From: Elusimicrobiota bacterium
GTDB lineage: Bacteria; Elusimicrobiota; Elusimicrobia; UBA1565
Direction: 5' to 3'
Assembly: GCA_003450735.1 (NCBI GenBank)
Contig: DMEZ01000034.1
Span: 822-53,916, forward strand
DNA length: 53,095 nt
Positions 23,912 to 33,256 of this stretch are shown here, piece by piece. A program made the translations under genes and the position numbers. Below the pieces are notes generated by a model. It was not told the origin of the DNA and made no database searches. It saw only the letters and a program-made list of their open reading frames with translations. Positions within the stretch are counted from its first letter, which is position 1. Every line of letters begins with the position of its first letter.

Positions 23912-25057
23912 TTAAACCCCCTCCGCGATCTCGGCGACGGCGCGCGCCGCCGCTTTCGCGTCGCCGTCTTCGTTGAAGAAGCCGAAGCTCACGCGCACCA
24001 CGCCCTCCGGGAACGTCCCCAGGAACTTATGCGCCCCGGGCGCGCAGTGCAGACCCGCGCGCACCGCGATGCCGTAGCGGGCATCCAGGAGCGCGGCGAC
24101 CTCCTGCGAGGCCAAGCCCCCGACGCGCAGGAGCACGATGCCGGTCTGCGCCTCCCGGCTGCGGCCGTTGAGCACGCTCACTCCCCGGACTTCCGATAGC
24201 CTTTCCACAAGATCCCGGGCCAGGGACTGCTCGCGCTCGCGCACCCGCCGGATGCCGGTCTCGCGCAGGAAGTCGAGCCCCGCCGCGAGCCCCGCGAGGC
24301 CGTGCGCGTTGGGCGTGCCGGCCTCGAGCCGATGGGGCATCTCCTCGGGGTGCGTCTCCTCCTCGCTGCGGGAACCGGTCCCGCCCTCCCGCAGGGGCCG
24401 CAGATCGAGCCCGGGGCGGACGTAGAGCGCCCCGGTCCCCATGGGCCCGAAGAGGCCCTTGTGGCAGGGGAAGGCGGCCATATCCAGCTCCGCCGCCGCG
24501 ACATCGAGCTCGCAGGCTCCGACGGCCTGCGCGGCGTCCACGAGGATGGCGGCCCCGGCATCGTGCGCGGCCCTTGCCAGCGCCGCGACGTCGTTGAGCG
24601 CGCCGAACACGTTGGAGACCGCCGTGACCGCCACGAGCTTCGTGTCCCGCGCGCAGGCCCGCCGGACGTCCTCCGGCGAGAGCGTGAGGTCCTCCCGGGG
24701 CGCCACGCGGGTGACGCGCAGCCGGCCCGCGCGCTCGAGGCCGGTCAGCGGGCGGCTGAGCGAATTGTGCTCGAAGGTCGAGGTCACCACGTGGTCGCCC
24801 TCGTTCAGGAAGCCCTTGAGGGCCATGTTCAGCGCGTCCGTCCCGTTCAAGGTGAACGCGATGCGGGAAGCGTCGGGAGCGCCCAGCAGCTCCGCCAACG
24901 AGGCCCGCGCCCGCGCGACGCGCTGTCCGGCTTCGATCCCCATCCGATGGCAGGCCCGGCCCGGGTTCGCCGCCCAATCCTCGGCGAACTCCCGCATCGC
25001 CGCCAGCACGGAAGGCGGCTTGGGCCAGGACGTGGCGGCGTTGTCGAGATAGATCAT
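23912..25057 (-). CDS. PLP-dependent cysteine desulfurase (class V aminotransferase fold)
   Basis: A 381-aa enzyme that removes sulfur from cysteine as an enzyme persulfide. It starts at the ATG at 25057 (MIYLDNAATSW), which overlaps the ThiF-like stop (ATGA). The PLP lysine is in AFPCHKGLFGPMG. The persulfide cysteine lies in RAGLHCAPGAHKFLG, the short-loop HCA arrangement of SufS-like enzymes. The overall sequence resembles the group often annotated as cysteine desulfurase family (SufS/CsdA-related), not IscS. It sits between a sulfur-carrier-activating enzyme and a cystathionine enzyme, so it may feed sulfur to a ThiS/MoaD-like carrier or take part in cysteine recycling. Confidence 0.9.
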   Translation of the reverse strand: MIYLDNAATSWPKPPSVLAAMREFAEDWAANPGRACHRMGIEAGQRVARARASLAELLGAPDASRIAFTLNGTDALNMALKGFLNEGDHVVTSTFEHNSLSRPLTGLERAGRLRVTRVAPREDLTLSPEDVRRACARDTKLVAVTAVSNVFGALNDVAALARAAHDAGAAILVDAAQAVGACELDVAAAELDMAAFPCHKGLFGPMGTGALYVRPGLDLRPLREGGTGSRSEEETHPEEMPHRLEAGTPNAHGLAGLAAGLDFLRETGIRRVREREQSLARDLVERLSEVRGVSVLNGRSREAQTGIVLLRVGGLASQEVAALLDARYGIAVRAGLHCAPGAHKFLGTFPEGVVRVSFGFFNEDGDAKAAARAVAEIAEGV

Positions 25058-26076
25058 GTCCCGATATAGCGCGCGTAGAGCGCCCGAGCCCGAGCGGCGT
25101 CGTCCGTCCCATGGATGATGGCGCGGCCGTCCACGAAGACCGTCATCTCGAAATCCTCGGCGGCGAACTTCAGGAGGAGGCCGTTGCATCGGACCTTGCC
25201 CAGAGCCGCAAGCCTGCGGGAGAGATCGTCCAAGCAGATAGGCGCCGCGGAAGCCGGCAGGATCTGGACGGCCTTGCGGCCGCACAGGCTCGTCGCATGG
25301 GAGCCGATGGAACCGTTGAGATGGTCGTATCGCTTCCGGACGCAGGCGGGGCAATCCGAACGCGGGTTCAAGCGGACCACCTGGAACTCCCCCCGCCATA
25401 GGTCGGCGTTGAACACCCCCAAGACGAGATCGTCCAGCTTCCCGGCCAGGATCTTCACGGCCTCGGAGACCTGGAAGGAGACGGCCAGCATCACCGTCGA
25501 ATTGAGGATGCCGGCGGTATCGCAGGTGGGCGAAGAGCCGGGAGGGGGCAGGTCCGGGAGAAGACAGCGCAGGCACGGCGTCCGTCCGGGCACGACCGCC
25601 ATGGCCGCGACGGAAGCCCCGATGCAGCCCGCGTAGACCCAGGGGCGGCCGGCCTCCAGGCAGGCGTCGTTGATGAGCAGCCGGGTCTCGAAGCTGTCCG
25701 TCCCGTCGACGACCAGGTCGGCGTCCCGGACGACGCCGCGGATGTTGGAGACGTTGACGTCGCAGACGAAGGGCAGGGCCTCCACCTCGGAGTTGACGGC
25801 CGCAATACGGCGCGCCGCGGCCTGGGCCTTCGGCAAGTCCTGCGCGACGTCGGACTCATCGTAAAGGACCTGCCTCTGCAGGTTGTTCAGCTCGACGAAG
25901 TCGCGGTCATAGAGGCGCAGGCGGCCCACGCCGGCACGGGCCAGGAGCATCGACGATGCGCAGCCGAGAGCTCCCAAGCCTACGATGGACACGGTCGACG
26001 CCCGCAGCCGGGCCTGCCCCGCCGGCCCCAGCGGAGCGAAGAGCGTCTGCCGGCTGTATCGATCGGGGCTAGCCAA
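25054..26076 (-). CDS. ThiF/MoeB/HesA-family E1-like adenylyltransferase
   Basis: A 340-aa enzyme that adenylates the C-terminal Gly of a ubiquitin-like sulfur carrier. The nucleotide-binding motif is GLGALG at residues 33-38. It is followed by YDRDFVELNNLQRQ, LVVDGTDSFETR, the catalytic cysteine region PTCDTAG, and two zinc CxxC pairs (CLRC and CPAC). The C-terminal 75 residues form a small extension that is not a rhodanese domain. The start is TTG, overlapping the CBS stop by 8 nt, and was chosen because it begins just before the conserved YSRQ motif. No ThiS/MoaD-like carrier gene is in the window. Confidence 0.9.
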   Translation of the reverse strand: MASPDRYSRQTLFAPLGPAGQARLRASTVSIVGLGALGCASSMLLARAGVGRLRLYDRDFVELNNLQRQVLYDESDVAQDLPKAQAAARRIAAVNSEVEALPFVCDVNVSNIRGVVRDADLVVDGTDSFETRLLINDACLEAGRPWVYAGCIGASVAAMAVVPGRTPCLRCLLPDLPPPGSSPTCDTAGILNSTVMLAVSFQVSEAVKILAGKLDDLVLGVFNADLWRGEFQVVRLNPRSDCPACVRKRYDHLNGSIGSHATSLCGRKAVQILPASAAPICLDDLSRRLAALGKVRCNGLLLKFAAEDFEMTVFVDGRAIIHGTDDAARARALYARYIGT

Positions 26077-26899
26077 ACTTGCGCCTCAGATGGTTCAGCA
26101 GGTCCACCCGGGTGATGAGCCCGTAGAATCGGCCCTCGCAGTACAGCAGCCCGGCCAAGCCCTTGTTCAAGATCGCGGCCAGCTCGTGGATAGGCGTGGA
26201 TGGCTCCACCGTGACGAGTTCGCGCGTCATGGTCCCCCGGACGGGCTTGCGGTAATTCGCGGCGTCCTCATGGACGGCGACGAGGATGTCGGATTCATCG
26301 AGGATGCCGACCACCTTGTCGCCCTCGAGGACGGGAAGCTGGGAGTATTCATAGAGCCGCATCCTGGCGAATGCCGTCTTGAGCGTATCCTCCGGCTTGA
26401 CCGAGCAGACCGATCTGTCCGAATGGGGGCGGCCCACCAGGTCCCGCAGGTCGTTGAAGACGGGCCTCTTGAGGAAGCCCTGGTCCGCCATCCAGTAGTC
26501 GTCGTACATCTTGGACAGGTATTTGTTGCCCGTATCGCAGACGAAGGTGGCCACGCGCTTGCGCTCGCGGCTCTCCCGGCAGTAGCGCAGGGCCGCGGCG
26601 AGCAAGGTCCCTGTGGAGGAGCCGGCCAGCACGCCTTCCCGGCGCAGGAGCTCCCGGGCCGCGACCAGGGCCAGCCCCAGGCCGGTGTTGCCGGCGGTGG
26701 CTTCGATCAAGGTCGAGCCCGGCCGCACCTTGCCTTCCTGCTCGGCCGCGGCGATCATCGAGAGGCCGATGCGGTCCTTGATGGAACCGCCGGGGTTCTG
26801 GTTCTCCAGCTTCAGGAAGAGCTCGCACCGCCCGGCATCGAGTCCGCGGACTTTGAGCAGCGGGGTATTCCCAATGAGGCCGAGGATGCTGTCGCTCAC
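26069..26899 (-). pseudogene. Cystathionine beta-synthase with a large in-frame internal deletion
   Basis: 276 aa from a GTG at 26899, with a good GGAGGGG Shine-Dalgarno. Complete relatives are about 450 aa. The N-terminus is normal: GNTPLL, the PLP lysine Lys41 in GGSIKDR, and EATAGNTGLGLALVA. At about residue 80 (near 26659) it jumps directly to ARELLRREGVLAGSSTG, which in complete enzymes lies some 170 residues later. The lost segment includes the PLP-phosphate loop (GTGGT), so activity is unlikely. The two C-terminal CBS domains (about residues 155-275) are intact and might still bind adenosyl ligands. It follows cusA by 22 nt. I infer deletion from comparison with the known family, and an assembly gap is possible. 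Confidence 0.75.
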
Positions 26900-26921
26900 G
26901 TGTCCCCTCCGGGCGCCGGAT

Positions 26922-29900
26922 TCAGCTCGCATGCGCCTCCGGCAGCGGCAGCCGGCTCACGTCCGCCGTCCCCTTCCTCATCTCGCCGTGCCACTTCCAC
27001 AGGTAGAAGACGGGCGGATAGACCAGGAGCTCCAGCAGGAAGCTCGTGAAGAGCCCCCCGATCATGGGAGCCGCGATGCGCTTCATGAGGTCCGCCCCGG
27101 CCCCGAGCGACCACATGATGGGCAGGAGTCCCATGAACGCGCAGGCCACTGTCATCAGCTTGGGCCGCACCCGCTTGACCGCTCCGTGCATGACCGCCTC
27201 CTCGAGGTCCGCCTCGGTGCGCATGCGTCCCTGGTTGACCATGTCATGGTAGGCCATGTCCAGATAGAGCAGCATGAAGACGCCCGTTTCCGCATCCAAG
27301 CCCATCAGGGCTATCATGCCAACCCAGACCGCGATGGAGACGTTGTAGCCGAGCAGATAAAGGAACCAGACCGCCCCGACCAGCGAGAAAGGCACGGCCA
27401 GCATCACGAGGCCGGTCTTGGGCCAGGAGCCCGTGTTCAAGTGGAGCAGGAACAGGATGAGGAAGAGCGTGAGCGGGATGATGATCTTGAGCCGCTCCTT
27501 GACCCTTGCCATGTTCTCGTACTGGCCGCTCCATTGGAGCGCGTAGCCCGCCGGCAGGCGCAGGGAATCGGCGGCCATCTTCTTCGCTTCCTCCACGTAC
27601 CCGCCGATGTCGCGGCCGGCCACGTCCACATAGACGTAGCCGGCCAGGAGGCCGTTCTCGTTGCGGATCATGGCCGGGCCGAGCTTGAGGCCGATATCAG
27701 CGAGCTCGGCCAGCGGGATATGGGCTCCGCTCAGGGTGGGAACCAGCACCCGCTTGAGTTTGTCGAGGTCGTCGCGCAGCTCACGGGCGTAGCGGACGCT
27801 CACCGTGTAGCGCTCGCGGCCTTCGATCGTGGTCGTGATGGGCTCGCCGCCGATGGCCGTCATGATGGCCATGTTGGCTTCCTTGATCGTCAGGCCGTAG
27901 CGCGCCAATTGCTCCCGCTTGAGGTCGAAATCGACGAAATACCCCCCCGCCGTTCGTTCCGCGTACACGCTGCGCGTGCCGGAGACCTCACGCAGGAGGC
28001 CTTCCAGCTCCGTGCCGATGCGCTCGATCTCCTGGAGGTCCGAGCCGTAGATCTTGATGCCGATGGGCGTGCGCACGCCGGTCGTGAGCATGTCGATGCG
28101 CGCCTTGATCGGCATGGTCCAGGCGTTGGTCACGCCCGGGAAACGCATCCGGGAGTCGATCTCGGAGACGAGCTCCTCCCAGGAGATGCGGTCGTACCAG
28201 ATGTGGCGCAGGGGCTTCTGCAGGAGCTCGGGCAGCCGGGAATACCATCGGCTCTTCCTGCGCCACTCCTCATGGGGCTTCAAGATGATTGTCGTCTCCA
28301 TCATCGAAAAGGGCGCGGGGTCGGTGGACGTCTCGGCCCGGCCGGCCTTGCCGAACACGCGCTCGACCTCGGGGAAGCTCTTCAAGATGACATCCTGGGC
28401 CTGCAGCAGCTTCTGCGCCTCGGTCACCGAGAGCCCGGGCAGGGTCGTGGGCATGTACAGGATGGTCTCTTCGTTCAAGGGCGGCATGAACTCAGAGCCC
28501 AGGCGCAGGTAGACGGGGATCGTGGTGAGGACCATCAGAGCCGCCGCGCCGATGGTCTTGTAGGGGTGGCGCAGGACGAAGCGGCAGGCGGGCTCATAGA
28601 GCCTGAAGAGGAGGCGGCTCACGGGGTGCTTTTCCTCCGGGTAATAATTCCCGATCACGACCTGGTTGGTCAGCCGGCAGAGCCAGGCCGGCCTGAAAGC
28701 ATAAAAATCCATGCGCGAGAAGAGCATGCGCACGGCCGGGTCGAAAGTCACCGCCAGGACCGCGGCGATGGCCATGGCCAGGTTCTTGGTATAGGCCAGA
28801 GGCTTGAAGAGCCGGCCTTCCTGGTCCACCAGGGTGAAGATGGGCATGAAGGCCACGGCGATGACCAGAAGCGAGAAGAAGACCGCGGGCCCGACTTCCT
28901 GCAGGGCCTTGAGCCGTATCTCGTGAAAATCCCCCTTCCTCCCGCCCTCGATCCACAACTGGAGCTTCTTGTAGGCGTTCTCGACCTCCACGATGGCCCC
29001 GTCCACCAGGATGCCGATGGAGATCGCGATACCCGAGATGGACATGATGTTCGAGGTCAGGCCCATGAAATACATCGGGATGAAGGTCAGGACGACGGAC
29101 ACTGGGATCGTGATGATGGGGATGATCGCCGTCGGGATATGCCACAAGAACACGAGGATGACGAGGCTCACGATGACGAGCTGGAGGATGAGCTCTTCCT
29201 TGAGGGTATCGATGGCGCGGTGGATCAGGCCGGAGCGGTCGTATGTGGTCACGATCTCGACGCCCTCGGGGACTGCGGATCGGATCTCCGCCAGCTTGGC
29301 CTTGACCCGGGCGATGACGTTCAAGGCGTTCTCGCCGTAGCGCATGACCACGATCCCGCCGACCACGTCGCCTTCGCCGTCCAGATCCGCGATGCCGCGG
29401 CGGAGCTCCGGCCCGAGCGCGACCCGGGCGATGCTCTTGACCAGGATGGGCGTGCCGCCTTGGCCTTTCCCCACCACGATGTTCTCGATGTCCGAGACGG
29501 ACTTCGCATAGCCTCGGCCGCGGACCATGTATTCCTTGCCCGAGAACTCGACGAGGCGGCCGCCCACGTCGTTGTTGCCGTCCCGGATGGCCTCCACCAC
29601 CTTCACGAGAGGGATGCCGTAAGCGATGAGCGCGTTCGGATTCACACTCACTTGGTACTGCTTCTGGAAGCCGCCGACGGAGGCGACCTCGGCCACACCG
29701 GGGACGGCCTGCAGGTAGTAGCGCAGGGTCCAGTCCTGGAAGCTCCTAAGCTCGGCCAGGCTGTGCCGGCCGCTCTTATCCACCAGGGCGTACTGGTAGA
29801 CCCAGCCGACCCCGGTCGCATCGGGCCCCATCTCCGTGCGCACGCCCTCCGGCAGCTGCGGCTGGATCTTGCTCAGGTACTCGAGCACACGGCTGCGAGC

Positions 29901-30212
29901 CCAGTAGACGTCGGTCCCGTCCTGGAAGATGACGTAGACGTAGGAATAGCCGAAGTCCGAGTAGCCGCGGACGGCCTTGACCTTGGGCGCGCCGAGCAGG
30001 GCCGTGACGATGGGATAGGTGACCTGGTCCTCGATGACGTCCGGCGAGCGGTCCCAGCGCGAATAGATGATGACCTGGGTGTCGGATAGGTCCGGGATGG
30101 CGTCCAGGCGGGAGTTCTGGATGCAGTAAACGGCTCCGGCCAGGGCCGCGGCGGTCAGGAGGAGGACGAGGAATTTGTTCCTGGCCGACCAGGCGATGAC
30201 TTTCTCGATCAC
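26922..30212 (-). CDS. cusA: Copper/silver RND efflux pump, inner-membrane subunit
   Basis: A 1096-aa heavy-metal RND (HAE/HME) transporter with 12 membrane segments and two large periplasmic loops. It begins WSARNKFLVLLLTAAALAG, and IPDLSDTQVIIYSRW is the classic HME start. TM4 carries GILVDGAIVEVENAYK. The segment NAWTMPIKARIDMLTTGVRTP is the CusA signature for monovalent Cu/Ag export. The start is GTG and overlaps the cusB stop by 4 nt (GTGA). It works in a CusCBA-like tripartite complex with the two upstream genes, driven by the proton gradient, and moves metal from periplasm or cytosol to outside. Confidence 0.94.
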   Translation of the reverse strand: MIEKVIAWSARNKFLVLLLTAAALAGAVYCIQNSRLDAIPDLSDTQVIIYSRWDRSPDVIEDQVTYPIVTALLGAPKVKAVRGYSDFGYSYVYVIFQDGTDVYWARSRVLEYLSKIQPQLPEGVRTEMGPDATGVGWVYQYALVDKSGRHSLAELRSFQDWTLRYYLQAVPGVAEVASVGGFQKQYQVSVNPNALIAYGIPLVKVVEAIRDGNNDVGGRLVEFSGKEYMVRGRGYAKSVSDIENIVVGKGQGGTPILVKSIARVALGPELRRGIADLDGEGDVVGGIVVMRYGENALNVIARVKAKLAEIRSAVPEGVEIVTTYDRSGLIHRAIDTLKEELILQLVIVSLVILVFLWHIPTAIIPIITIPVSVVLTFIPMYFMGLTSNIMSISGIAISIGILVDGAIVEVENAYKKLQLWIEGGRKGDFHEIRLKALQEVGPAVFFSLLVIAVAFMPIFTLVDQEGRLFKPLAYTKNLAMAIAAVLAVTFDPAVRMLFSRMDFYAFRPAWLCRLTNQVVIGNYYPEEKHPVSRLLFRLYEPACRFVLRHPYKTIGAAALMVLTTIPVYLRLGSEFMPPLNEETILYMPTTLPGLSVTEAQKLLQAQDVILKSFPEVERVFGKAGRAETSTDPAPFSMMETTIILKPHEEWRRKSRWYSRLPELLQKPLRHIWYDRISWEELVSEIDSRMRFPGVTNAWTMPIKARIDMLTTGVRTPIGIKIYGSDLQEIERIGTELEGLLREVSGTRSVYAERTAGGYFVDFDLKREQLARYGLTIKEANMAIMTAIGGEPITTTIEGRERYTVSVRYARELRDDLDKLKRVLVPTLSGAHIPLAELADIGLKLGPAMIRNENGLLAGYVYVDVAGRDIGGYVEEAKKMAADSLRLPAGYALQWSGQYENMARVKERLKIIIPLTLFLILFLLHLNTGSWPKTGLVMLAVPFSLVGAVWFLYLLGYNVSIAVWVGMIALMGLDAETGVFMLLYLDMAYHDMVNQGRMRTEADLEEAVMHGAVKRVRPKLMTVACAFMGLLPIMWSLGAGADLMKRIAAPMIGGLFTSFLLELLVYPPVFYLWKWHGEMRKGTADVSRLPLPEAHAS

Positions 30213-31498
30213 GGCTTCTTCCTCAACGCGGCCTTCAGCTTCGATTCGGAATCGATGAGGAAGTTGGCGGTCGTGACCACGGCCTCGCCTTCCCTCACGC
30301 CGGAGAGCAGGTCGTAGTAGCCCTCGGCCTTCCGGCCGACGACCACCTCCCTCGGCTCGATGCGTCCCTCGCCTAGGTCCACGAAGACGATCTTGCGCTC
30401 GCCGGTGTCGAGCAGGGCCGATTCCGGCAGGGCCGGCCGGCGGCCGAGGTCCGAGCGGATGGCGGCGTCGACGTACATCTCGAGCTTGAACACCCCCTGG
30501 GGGTCGGGGACCTCTATGCGCACCTTGAGCGAGCGCGTCTCGGCCGAGAGGATGGTGTCCACGCTCCTGAGCGTCCCCTGGAAGACCTTGCCGGGGTAAG
30601 CCGGGGTGGTGATCTGCGCGTTCTGGCCCCGCTTCACCAGGCCGATCTCGTACTCATAGATCTGCGCATAGACCCACACCGAGCCTCCTCCGCCGCCGAT
30701 GAGGAGGTTCGTCGGAGCGGCCTCCCCGGCGCTCGCCTCGATCTGCGCGGCGGTCAGACCCATCTGCCGGAGCCTCAGGGCCGAAGCCCGCATCAAAGCA
30801 TCGGCTCGCTCCAGAGCGTCCGGATAGGGGGAATCCTTGACCTTCTCGCGCGCCCGGACGGCCTCCTTGTACTCGGTGAGGGTGTTGTAGAGTTCCGGGT
30901 CGTAGGCCACCTTGCCGCTGGCGCGGACCGTGACGCTGAGGTCGCGCCGCCGCACCGGCTCGGACTTCATGCCGATCATCTGGCGGCGCTCCGCGGATAG
31001 GAGTATCGAAGCCTGCCCCTCGACAGGGACTTCGGACTTTTCCTCAGCATAGACGGGGATATACTCCATCCCCATCTCGTCCTTCATCGGGACCGGCGAG
31101 GTCGCATCGGGGCGCATGGGATTCCGGTAGTAGAGCGGCTTGGCGTCCGCGGCCACGTCGAAGACCTTGGTGCCGCAGACGGGGCAGCTCACCTTCTCCC
31201 CGACATCATGCGGCAGCTCCATGACGCAGTTCTGCATCTTGCACTTGTGCAGGATGCAGATCTTCCGGCCCTCCTCCTTCGGCGCAGCGGGCTCCTCCAT
31301 CGGGACGAGCTTCATGTTGCAGATGGGGCAGTCGCCGGGCTTGTCGGAGGTGTAGGTCGGATGCATCGGGCAGTAATACTTGGCCGACTGTTCGGCATGC
31401 CTCGGGAAGCTCTGACGAGCGGCGCGGTACGCGAAGACTCCGCCGGCCAGCACGGCCGCTGCCGCGGCCGCCATCACGATGGCCCGGGATTTTGTCAT
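30209..31498 (-). CDS. cusB: CusB-like membrane fusion protein with three metal-binding segments
   Basis: A 429-aa periplasmic adaptor with an N-terminal membrane anchor. Residues ~40-70 form a heavy-metal-binding domain (YYCPMHPTYTSDKPGDCPIC, then MKLVPM). A second Cys/His segment follows (ILHKCKMQNCVM, with CPVC further on). A third resembles the first (YYRNPMRP...MKDEMGMEYIP) but its cysteine is replaced by Asn. The lipoyl/alpha-hairpin and beta-barrel domains occupy ~165-425. CusB proteins often carry one such segment, and three is unusual. It overlaps cusA (GTGA) and starts 1 nt after the TolC-like stop. Confidence 0.93.
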   Translation of the reverse strand: MTKSRAIVMAAAAAAVLAGGVFAYRAARQSFPRHAEQSAKYYCPMHPTYTSDKPGDCPICNMKLVPMEEPAAPKEEGRKICILHKCKMQNCVMELPHDVGEKVSCPVCGTKVFDVAADAKPLYYRNPMRPDATSPVPMKDEMGMEYIPVYAEEKSEVPVEGQASILLSAERRQMIGMKSEPVRRRDLSVTVRASGKVAYDPELYNTLTEYKEAVRAREKVKDSPYPDALERADALMRASALRLRQMGLTAAQIEASAGEAAPTNLLIGGGGGSVWVYAQIYEYEIGLVKRGQNAQITTPAYPGKVFQGTLRSVDTILSAETRSLKVRIEVPDPQGVFKLEMYVDAAIRSDLGRRPALPESALLDTGERKIVFVDLGEGRIEPREVVVGRKAEGYYDLLSGVREGEAVVTTANFLIDSESKLKAALRKKP

Positions 31499-31499
31499 A

Positions 31500-32774
31500 T
31501 CACAGCTCCCTGCCGACGATGCGCTCGAGCTCCGCCAGACGAGCCTCGTATTCGGCCATATACTGGTAGTATTCCAGCTTGAAGTTCAGCAAGGACCTCT
31601 GCGCATCCAGCAGGTCCAGGAATCCAATCTTATCGGATTGGTAGCCGGACTCAGCCACCTTGAGCGATTGCTCGGCCTGAGGCAGCAGGGTCGTCCGGTA
31701 GGCTTCGAGCAACCGCCGCGCGGTGCGGACCCGGCTCCAATCGATACGCACATCCGCCTGGGTTGACAGTCTCGCCATGTCCAATTCCGCCCGAGCCATA
31801 TCCCTTTCAGCCTTGGCTTCCTGCACCATGGCGGCCGGTTTCCAGAACCAAAGCGGTAAGGTCAGCCCCAGAACCACATCATGGGTCTGACCGCGCATGG
31901 GATCGCTCCGCTGGCGGTGCTGGAGCATCATGTCCGGCAGATACCCAGCGCGGGCCAGCGACAGCGCCCCATCCGAGCGTTCCGAAGCCAAGGCAGCCTC
32001 GCGCAGTTCGGGGCGTGCCGACAAGGCCGCCGACTCCAGCTCCTCTGCATTCATGGAAATCACGCCGGCCGATGGTTCTTGGGGGCTGCCCAAGGCGGCA
32101 CGGGCTTCGCGGCCCATTAGGGCATTGAGCATCGCTTGGGAAGTCTCTTGCTCCTGTTCGAGCGTCACTCGCATATTCAACATGCGCGTCAATTCAACCT
32201 GCGCCTTCAACGCATCGGATTGATTGCCGCGGCCAGCCGCGACTTTGGACTCCGCGACCTTGGAGAACCGCCGCATGATCCCGATACTCTCATCATAGAT
32301 CGAGATGCCCTTCTCCGCCAAAAACAGCATCGTATAAGCGCTCCGCGCCCGAGCGGCGACCTCTAGTAGTTTGGCGCGGTAGGACTGTTCCCGCATCGCA
32401 GCGTCTTTTACGGCGAGACCATGCTTATGATACAGAACCGTTGGAAACGGAAGTTCCAGCGTCTGGGAGATCGCCTTCTCATCCGGCTTGCCGATCACGT
32501 CCGACATGGAAGGGGCGAACCTGCGCTCGATGTCCAGACGCAGCTGCTCCGGGGTGGCGGCCTGCACGATGCGCTTCTGCGCGGCCTCCCAGCGCTTGCG
32601 CGCGGCGAGGATCTCGGGATTATCCCGCCGGACGAGCTCTAAAACCTGCTGGAGGCTGATCGCGCCAGTCGAGACCTGCGCCTGCGCCGCCGGCGCGAGG
32701 GCCGCCGCGAACAGGAGCGGCCCAAGAAAGGTCTGCGCCATTGCTCGGGCAGGCGATATCGGCATCATATCCAT
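31500..32774 (-). CDS. TolC/CusC-like outer-membrane efflux factor
   Basis: A 424-aa protein from the ATG at 32774. It has a signal peptide (FLGPLLFAAALAPAAQAQ) and the two repeated OEP halves of TolC-family proteins: long coiled-coil helices, with LPFPTVLYHKHGL in the first half and LTLPLWFWKPAAM in the second. No lipobox is seen. It is the exit duct for the CusBA complex. The upstream TATGCT box is only 6 nt from the ATG and there is no Shine-Dalgarno, so it may be leaderless despite lying 80 nt downstream of the Cys/His-rich gene. Alternative ATGs at 32768 and 32765 cannot be excluded. Confidence 0.9.
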   Translation of the reverse strand: MDMMPISPARAMAQTFLGPLLFAAALAPAAQAQVSTGAISLQQVLELVRRDNPEILAARKRWEAAQKRIVQAATPEQLRLDIERRFAPSMSDVIGKPDEKAISQTLELPFPTVLYHKHGLAVKDAAMREQSYRAKLLEVAARARSAYTMLFLAEKGISIYDESIGIMRRFSKVAESKVAAGRGNQSDALKAQVELTRMLNMRVTLEQEQETSQAMLNALMGREARAALGSPQEPSAGVISMNAEELESAALSARPELREAALASERSDGALSLARAGYLPDMMLQHRQRSDPMRGQTHDVVLGLTLPLWFWKPAAMVQEAKAERDMARAELDMARLSTQADVRIDWSRVRTARRLLEAYRTTLLPQAEQSLKVAESGYQSDKIGFLDLLDAQRSLLNFKLEYYQYMAEYEARLAELERIVGREL

Positions 32775-32780
32775 ACCATT

Positions 32781-32786
32781 AGCATA
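32781..32786 (-). promoter_or_regulatory. Candidate -10 box of the TolC-like gene
   Basis: TATGCT at 32786-32781 lies within TTGATATATGCT and is followed by 6 nt (AATGGT) and the ATG at 32774. No clear -35 box lies at 17 bp. This would allow expression of tolC-cusBA independently of the Cys/His-rich gene upstream. Confidence 0.35.
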
Positions 32787-32854
32787 TATCAAAAAACATC
32801 TTCTCCAGAATTGACAGGCAGCCACGAAACCAGCCCGCTTTCGATCCGGAGGCG

Positions 32855-33208
32855 TCAGGCGAGAGGAGGGGAACGACCGGCGCATTCCCGCGGGGGCGGG
32901 ATTGAGGGTGGCGCAGGCAGGGAGGTAAGGACCGGCATGGGCCGCTCAAAGGCCTGCGGCAGGACCGGCTTCATGAGCGGAAGCGCCGCGGGGTGGGTCG
33001 ACTCCACGGGCGCTGGGACGCCGACGGCCGCGGATGTCGCGGCCTCGACGAGATGCACGCCGGTGCAGCAACGTCCCGGGGCGGCTTTCCCGTGATGGCA
33101 CGGAGGCTCGCTGCTCCTTTCGCAGTCGGACTGGGTCATCAGACAGGCATGAGCCCCGGTCCAGGCTAGAGCGGCGGCCAAGACAAGACGCACGGTTCTT
33201 GAGGCCAT
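32855..33208 (-). CDS. Small exported Cys/His-rich protein at the head of the Cus operon
   Basis: A 117-aa protein starting at ATG 33208, directly downstream of an excellent promoter. A signal peptide (RTVRLVLAAALAWTGAHA) precedes a compact cluster of six cysteines and two adjacent histidines (residues ~22-50: CLMTQSDCERSSEPPCHH, then GRCC). The rest is Pro/Ala/Val-rich and probably flexible. The family is not recognised. Its metal-ligand-like composition, export and position before tolC-cusB-cusA suggest a periplasmic copper/silver binder. This is inference. A longer reading from an upstream ATG at 33280 was rejected because it would run through the promoter. Confidence 0.75.
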   Translation of the reverse strand: MASRTVRLVLAAALAWTGAHACLMTQSDCERSSEPPCHHGKAAPGRCCTGVHLVEAATSAAVGVPAPVESTHPAALPLMKPVLPQAFERPMPVLTSLPAPPSIPPPRECAGRSPPLA

Positions 33209-33215
33209 CCCCCAT

Positions 33216-33244
33216 AGTGTAAGCCCGATCCCTCGTATTGTCAA
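33216..33244 (-). promoter_or_regulatory. Consensus promoter of the Cus operon; leaderless configuration
   Basis: Minus strand TTGACA (33244-33239), exactly 17 bp, TACACT (33221-33216), then 7 nt to the ATG at 33208. This is the best promoter in the window. The mRNA is expected to begin at or next to the start codon, without a Shine-Dalgarno. The 17-bp spacer gives no support for a MerR/CueR-type activator, which usually needs 19-20 bp. Confidence 0.7.
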
Positions 33245-33256
33245 GCCATTTGACAT

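Noticed and set aside
26613..30089. A 1158-aa open frame on the plus strand opposite cusA
   Set aside because: It is a shadow of high-GC coding DNA. The minus strand gives a complete CusA with all family motifs, and the plus frame has a biased His/Asp/Arg composition without domains.
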